In this document: piece by piece, positions 61,104-64,000 of the stretch | Numbering within the stretch: the first letter of the stretch is position 1 | Layout of the letters: each line of letters opens with the position of its first letter | DNA from: Portulaca oleracea | Taxonomy: Eukaryota; Streptophyta; Magnoliopsida; Caryophyllales; Portulacaceae | Length of the DNA: 64,000 nucleotides | Direction: 5' to 3' | Assembly: GCA_029582165.1 (NCBI GenBank) | Contig: CM055887.1 | Location: forward strand, 10,777,190 to 10,841,189 | Notes under the pieces: generated by a model | What the model saw: only the letters and a program-made list of their open reading frames with translations | The model's database searches: none | What the model was told of the DNA's origin: nothing | Position numbers and translations under genes: made by a program

Positions 61104-61263
61104 CTTCTGTCTTTAAATTCGTAGTTAGTTTTAATCTAGTTGTTTATGCATGTTTACTGTTTTGGAATATTCAAACCCAACCAAACTGATTTTCTGTTGT
61201 CTGACACACCATCCTTGTGGATACGACAACCCTACTCAAACCTCAAATTTCTACACCGAACAA

Positions 61264-61281
61264 CGGCACCGTTGCCGGGGA
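61264..61281 (+). other. primer binding site (tRNA-Asp type)
   Basis: CGGCACCGTTGCCGGGGA, eight bases after the LTR end. Confidence 0.8.
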
Positions 61282-61415
61282 TGGTGTTATTTGGTTGATT
61301 AGGTTATTGATTTGTGTGAATAGTTTATTGCTTTTGTAATTGTAATTTAATTCCAAAAAAAATGTAAACATAAAAATTGAAAAAAAAAAAGAATAAAAAA
61401 CTAAAAACGAGAGTT

Positions 61416-63067
61416 ATGACCAATGTCCATTTTCCACAATTTGAGCAAGAAATATTTTAGAGATATTTTGCAAGATTACAGGATTATCTTACTCAATGTG
61501 AATCATATGGTGTCTCACATGAAAGATTTGATATTTTGGGTATTGTGAATGAGGGTGTGAATTATGAAACCCGTGATCTCTTAGAATATTATGAGTTTTC
61601 TAATTTGGGAGAAGATAATGCGTGAGAATTACTTGAGTGGTTGTCTAGGGACTCTTATGAATTTGAGCAACAAAATGTTATTCCTAACCTCTAAACTTCT
61701 TATTGTGCACCACCCTCAGAGACTTTAGCCGTACCATCGTGTGAGTACTCCTCATATATGAATGGTCAATCTAGTGGTGGAGAATATGTGGAAAATTTTT
61801 GTAAATCTCCTCAGGGTCCCAATATCGAGTCTCTTCCTCATTGTGTTGTATGTCAGTCTTGGGGTCATTTATTTGATGTTTGCCCTCAATACCCTTTTTT
61901 TTTAAAGCTTTTATGAATGGATTTGAGCCTGTTAGACCTGAACTGAATAATACTCATTTATGTGAAATGTGGGATGAAGATGAAGACCCAATGTTTATAT
62001 GTGCTAAATCATTGTCCCCTTTACCCGTTGAAAGTAGGGAAGAATCATGTGATACTGCGCTAGATTAGATAAGTGACCCCACTAGTGAGATTACACTTGA
62101 GGATGAGACACTGTTGATGGGGAAAGATTCCAAAAGTAATGAATTAGTGTGTGATGATGTTGTGCTCCGTGAGAATATGCTTAATGAATCATTAGCCACA
62201 CCCTTGTCCATGCCATTATGTGAGGAGATGATTGAATGTTCTAATGTGCACACTGACACATCTTTTGTAAATGAGGAATCTAGTGCTTGTTCATTGCCCC
62301 ATCCTATTGATCTACACGTTCAATCTCCATGTATTGGTCAATATAAGGATTCGCCTATAGTTACTCCTTCCCCCTTTCTTCTAACTCGGGATCTTAATTT
62401 CCATGATGTATCTGTGTGTGAGTTTGAATATTTCATGATGGGTTATGACCCTGAACATTCCACTTTTGATGATGTTTTGAATGATGTATCTTTGTCTTAT
62501 GATACTGATAGCTCTTCCGATGAGTCTGAAATTGATGATGATGAAGATGTACCCTTTTGTAATGTTGAGAGTGTGGTCATGTAGTATAACCCTACATTTT
62601 CCTTATTGCCCACTGATGAATATGATGAATTAGATGAAGGTTGTGAATTGGTGTCTGTATTTGATAAAAATTGTGTGGAGGTTGAGTGTGAGGAATCTAC
62701 TTTGTATTATAATGAGATTGAAATTGTTCCCCCATCTCCCCTTCATGTGATTTGTTTTCCTACACTCTTTTCCCATGAACCTGAGTTTATGAAGTCTCTA
62801 GGTATCTTAGGAGGGTATAATTCTCTCACTGACCCCTATAACACCTACCTACAGGACTTGCCTAGGAAAATCAAGCTTGTGCATTCATTTCATGACTTTA
62901 CTGATTATTCCAAGACATTTGATAAACTGTTAAGGGTACTTACGTTTGTTGATGCATTTTTGAGTTTGTGCTCTTATGTCTACCCCTATGAGATGCTTTC
63001 GAGACTGCATGACTTACTTCTGCGGGCATTGAATGGTTCTGAGATGGTGTCCGGCATCTTGAGGTGA
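61416..63067 (+). pseudogene. gag-like polyprotein with CCHC knuckle and acidic region
   Basis: An ATG at 61416 opens MTNVHFPQFEQEIF, with stops soon after. The knuckle CVVCQSWGHLFDVC (C-X2-C-X4-H-X4-C) lies at 61842-61883. A frameshift follows at a T run (61898-61906). Acidic reading frames then run almost to 63067 (62114-62584 and 62606-63067 are open), rich in Asp/Glu (SSSDESEIDDDEDVPF) and ending in a hydrophobic helical stretch. No protease, RT or integrase appears. The knuckle-plus-acidic layout parallels 15118-15777. The function of the C-terminal part is unknown. Confidence 0.68.
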
Positions 63068-63704
63068 GATGCAGTGGTTGATAATCCATGGGTGGTTCTT
63101 ATTATTCTAACCAAGATTTCATAGTTTGGGTATACTCATACTCGACCTGGTATGATCGTTCCACTCCTTGTCTTTTTAAATTTTCCATTTTTATTTCTTG
63201 TATCGTAGTGAATATCGAGGTTGTTTTTCTTTCCTTTCTTTTCCTTCTTTTTGGTGTGTTTTTCCCTTTTCTTTTGGATGTTTGCATACCTATACTCCCA
63301 ATGAGGATATTGTAGAGCTTTTATGTGGGGGTGGGGTGGCACACATGTTTGCTTTGTGAAAGAGAAAGGAAACGTACAAGAAAACATCTAAAAAGAGGCA
63401 AAATTTCAAAAAAAACATGAAAATTTTCTGACTTATGTGTTGATGATTACTTTGAATAGCGTAATTGCTTAGAAATGGTTAGTGAGTGCATGATAGGCTA
63501 TTTGCGTGGTTGTTGCCTTGCCTGCATGTAATAACCTCACATGTATGTGCAAATATGTGGCTTCCTTAGAACCTTCACTTTTGGCATGTTAATACGAGGG
63601 TCTTAGGTTAGGAGGGAAGTCTCGACTTCTTGTGTATATTCATGCTTAAGTAAGACAAACTGAAGAAAAAAAATTTTTGGAAAAATGAAAAATGTTTGGT
63701 ATAC
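63068..63704 (+). other. non-coding internal region of the gag-only element
   Basis: T-rich then mixed sequence. The ORFs at 63088 and on the minus strand at 63102-63387 are low-complexity. Nothing recognised. Confidence 0.5.
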
Positions 63705-63965
63705 CTATAGAGGTTGGTGTGAGTGGTGCGACACTCTCACCCTTAAGCACTTTGTTGTGTATGGAGTAACCTATATTAGGAGGGCAAACCCCATTTATGG
63801 GTCGTCCTATGCCCGAAAGATACTCACACAAAAATTGAGTAAAGAAAATAATGAAAAATTAGTGGACCTACATAGATCGGCAAGAGTGGTGCGGCAGTCT
63901 TGCCCCTTAAACATCTTACACGTGTATGGAAAGAATCTATGTTGGGAGAGTAAACACCTTTAAGG
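63705..63965 (+). ncRNA. two-copy hairpin repeat, possible structured RNA element
   Basis: Two imperfect repeats each start with a hairpin and continue with a GTGTATGGA ... GGAGGGCAAAC/GGAGAGTAAAC tail. Hairpin 1 (63716-63741) has arms GGTGTGAGTG and CACTCTCACC; hairpin 2 (63879-63904) has arms GGCAAGAGTG and CAGTCTTGCC. Loops are GTGCGA and GTGCGG. Two stem pairs differ by compensatory changes (T-A to C-G and G-C to A-T). This suggests a conserved RNA structure, perhaps for packaging or translation. That role is inference. Confidence 0.5.
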
Positions 63966-64000
63966 GCTGTCAGAATCTCGAACAAACTAACACCAAAAAT

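Larger units (their letters stand above)
59539..64000 (+). mobile_element. gag-only LTR retrotransposon with tRNA-Asp-type primer site, cut by the window edge
   Basis: The LTR ends at CAAATTTCTACA (61255) and is followed by a primer site CGGCACCGTTGCCGGGGA (61264-61281), two or three bases from the TGGCGCCGTTGCCGGGGA site used by Athila- and Tat-type gypsy elements. A decayed gag-like region follows, with no pol before the window ends. The LTR start is uncertain; TGTTTTGTTTG near 59539 is one candidate. The 3' LTR is outside the window. Confidence 0.75.

Overview
The window is nuclear DNA of a flowering plant, almost certainly a eudicot: AT-rich intergenic DNA, GT-AG introns, long-LTR Ty3/gypsy and Ty1/copia elements, Helitrons, Pack-MULE-type and Stowaway-type elements, and one intact plant-type gene. 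The species cannot be fixed from sequence alone. No tRNA, rRNA or CRISPR-like structure was seen.

Layout. (1) 1-1187: possible 5' end of a minus-strand gene lying off the left edge, a Stowaway MITE and a short reiterated segment. (2) 1188-34255: one Tekay/Del-like Ty3/gypsy element whose 5' LTR has been blown apart by nested insertions. The unbroken 3' LTR (31374-34255) shows the empty sites. Inside the 5' LTR sit a Harbinger-type MITE (1705-2683) and a Pack-MULE (4159-24323) carrying an S40/DUF584 gene fragment. The Pack-MULE was hit by another gypsy LTR (5185-24089, solo). That solo LTR was hit by a coding-free copia-type element (5832-12154, itself holding a hAT MITE), a Helitron (12786-21548, holding HAD-hydrolase exon fragments and a gag-only LTR element at 13227-17173) and a TRIM (21687-23026). 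That is five layers, nearly every junction supported by a target-site duplication. The gypsy internal region (25157-31373) holds an unusual acidic ORF before gag, then decayed gag-PR-RT-RH-INT-chromodomain. (3) 34256-36076: uncharacterised repeat-like DNA. (4) 36077-44481: a decayed autonomous Helitron (Rep and Pif1-type helicase), broken by a 2958-bp solo LTR, a 157-bp mini LTR and a 397-bp long-TIR MITE, ending in a hairpin plus CTAG. (5) 44482-49260: AT-rich intergenic DNA with a Stowaway MITE, a possible terminal exon and a CA microsatellite. (6) 49261-58790, minus strand: an intact seven-exon gene for an SSP4-type SCP1-like phosphatase of the RNA polymerase II CTD, with a GA-rich leader and two G-boxes upstream. 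(7) 59.3-64 kb: the 5' part of a gag-only LTR retrotransposon with a tRNA-Asp-type primer site. Its LTR carries a solo copia LTR, and its internal region carries two copies of a hairpin whose stems show compensatory changes.

The phosphatase gene is the only gene likely to be functional. The rest is a transposon graveyard whose order of insertion can be read directly. The most unusual signals are the nesting itself, the gene captures, the extra acidic gypsy ORF, the covarying hairpins, and the mini LTR lodged between the two catalytic tyrosines of the Helitron Rep.
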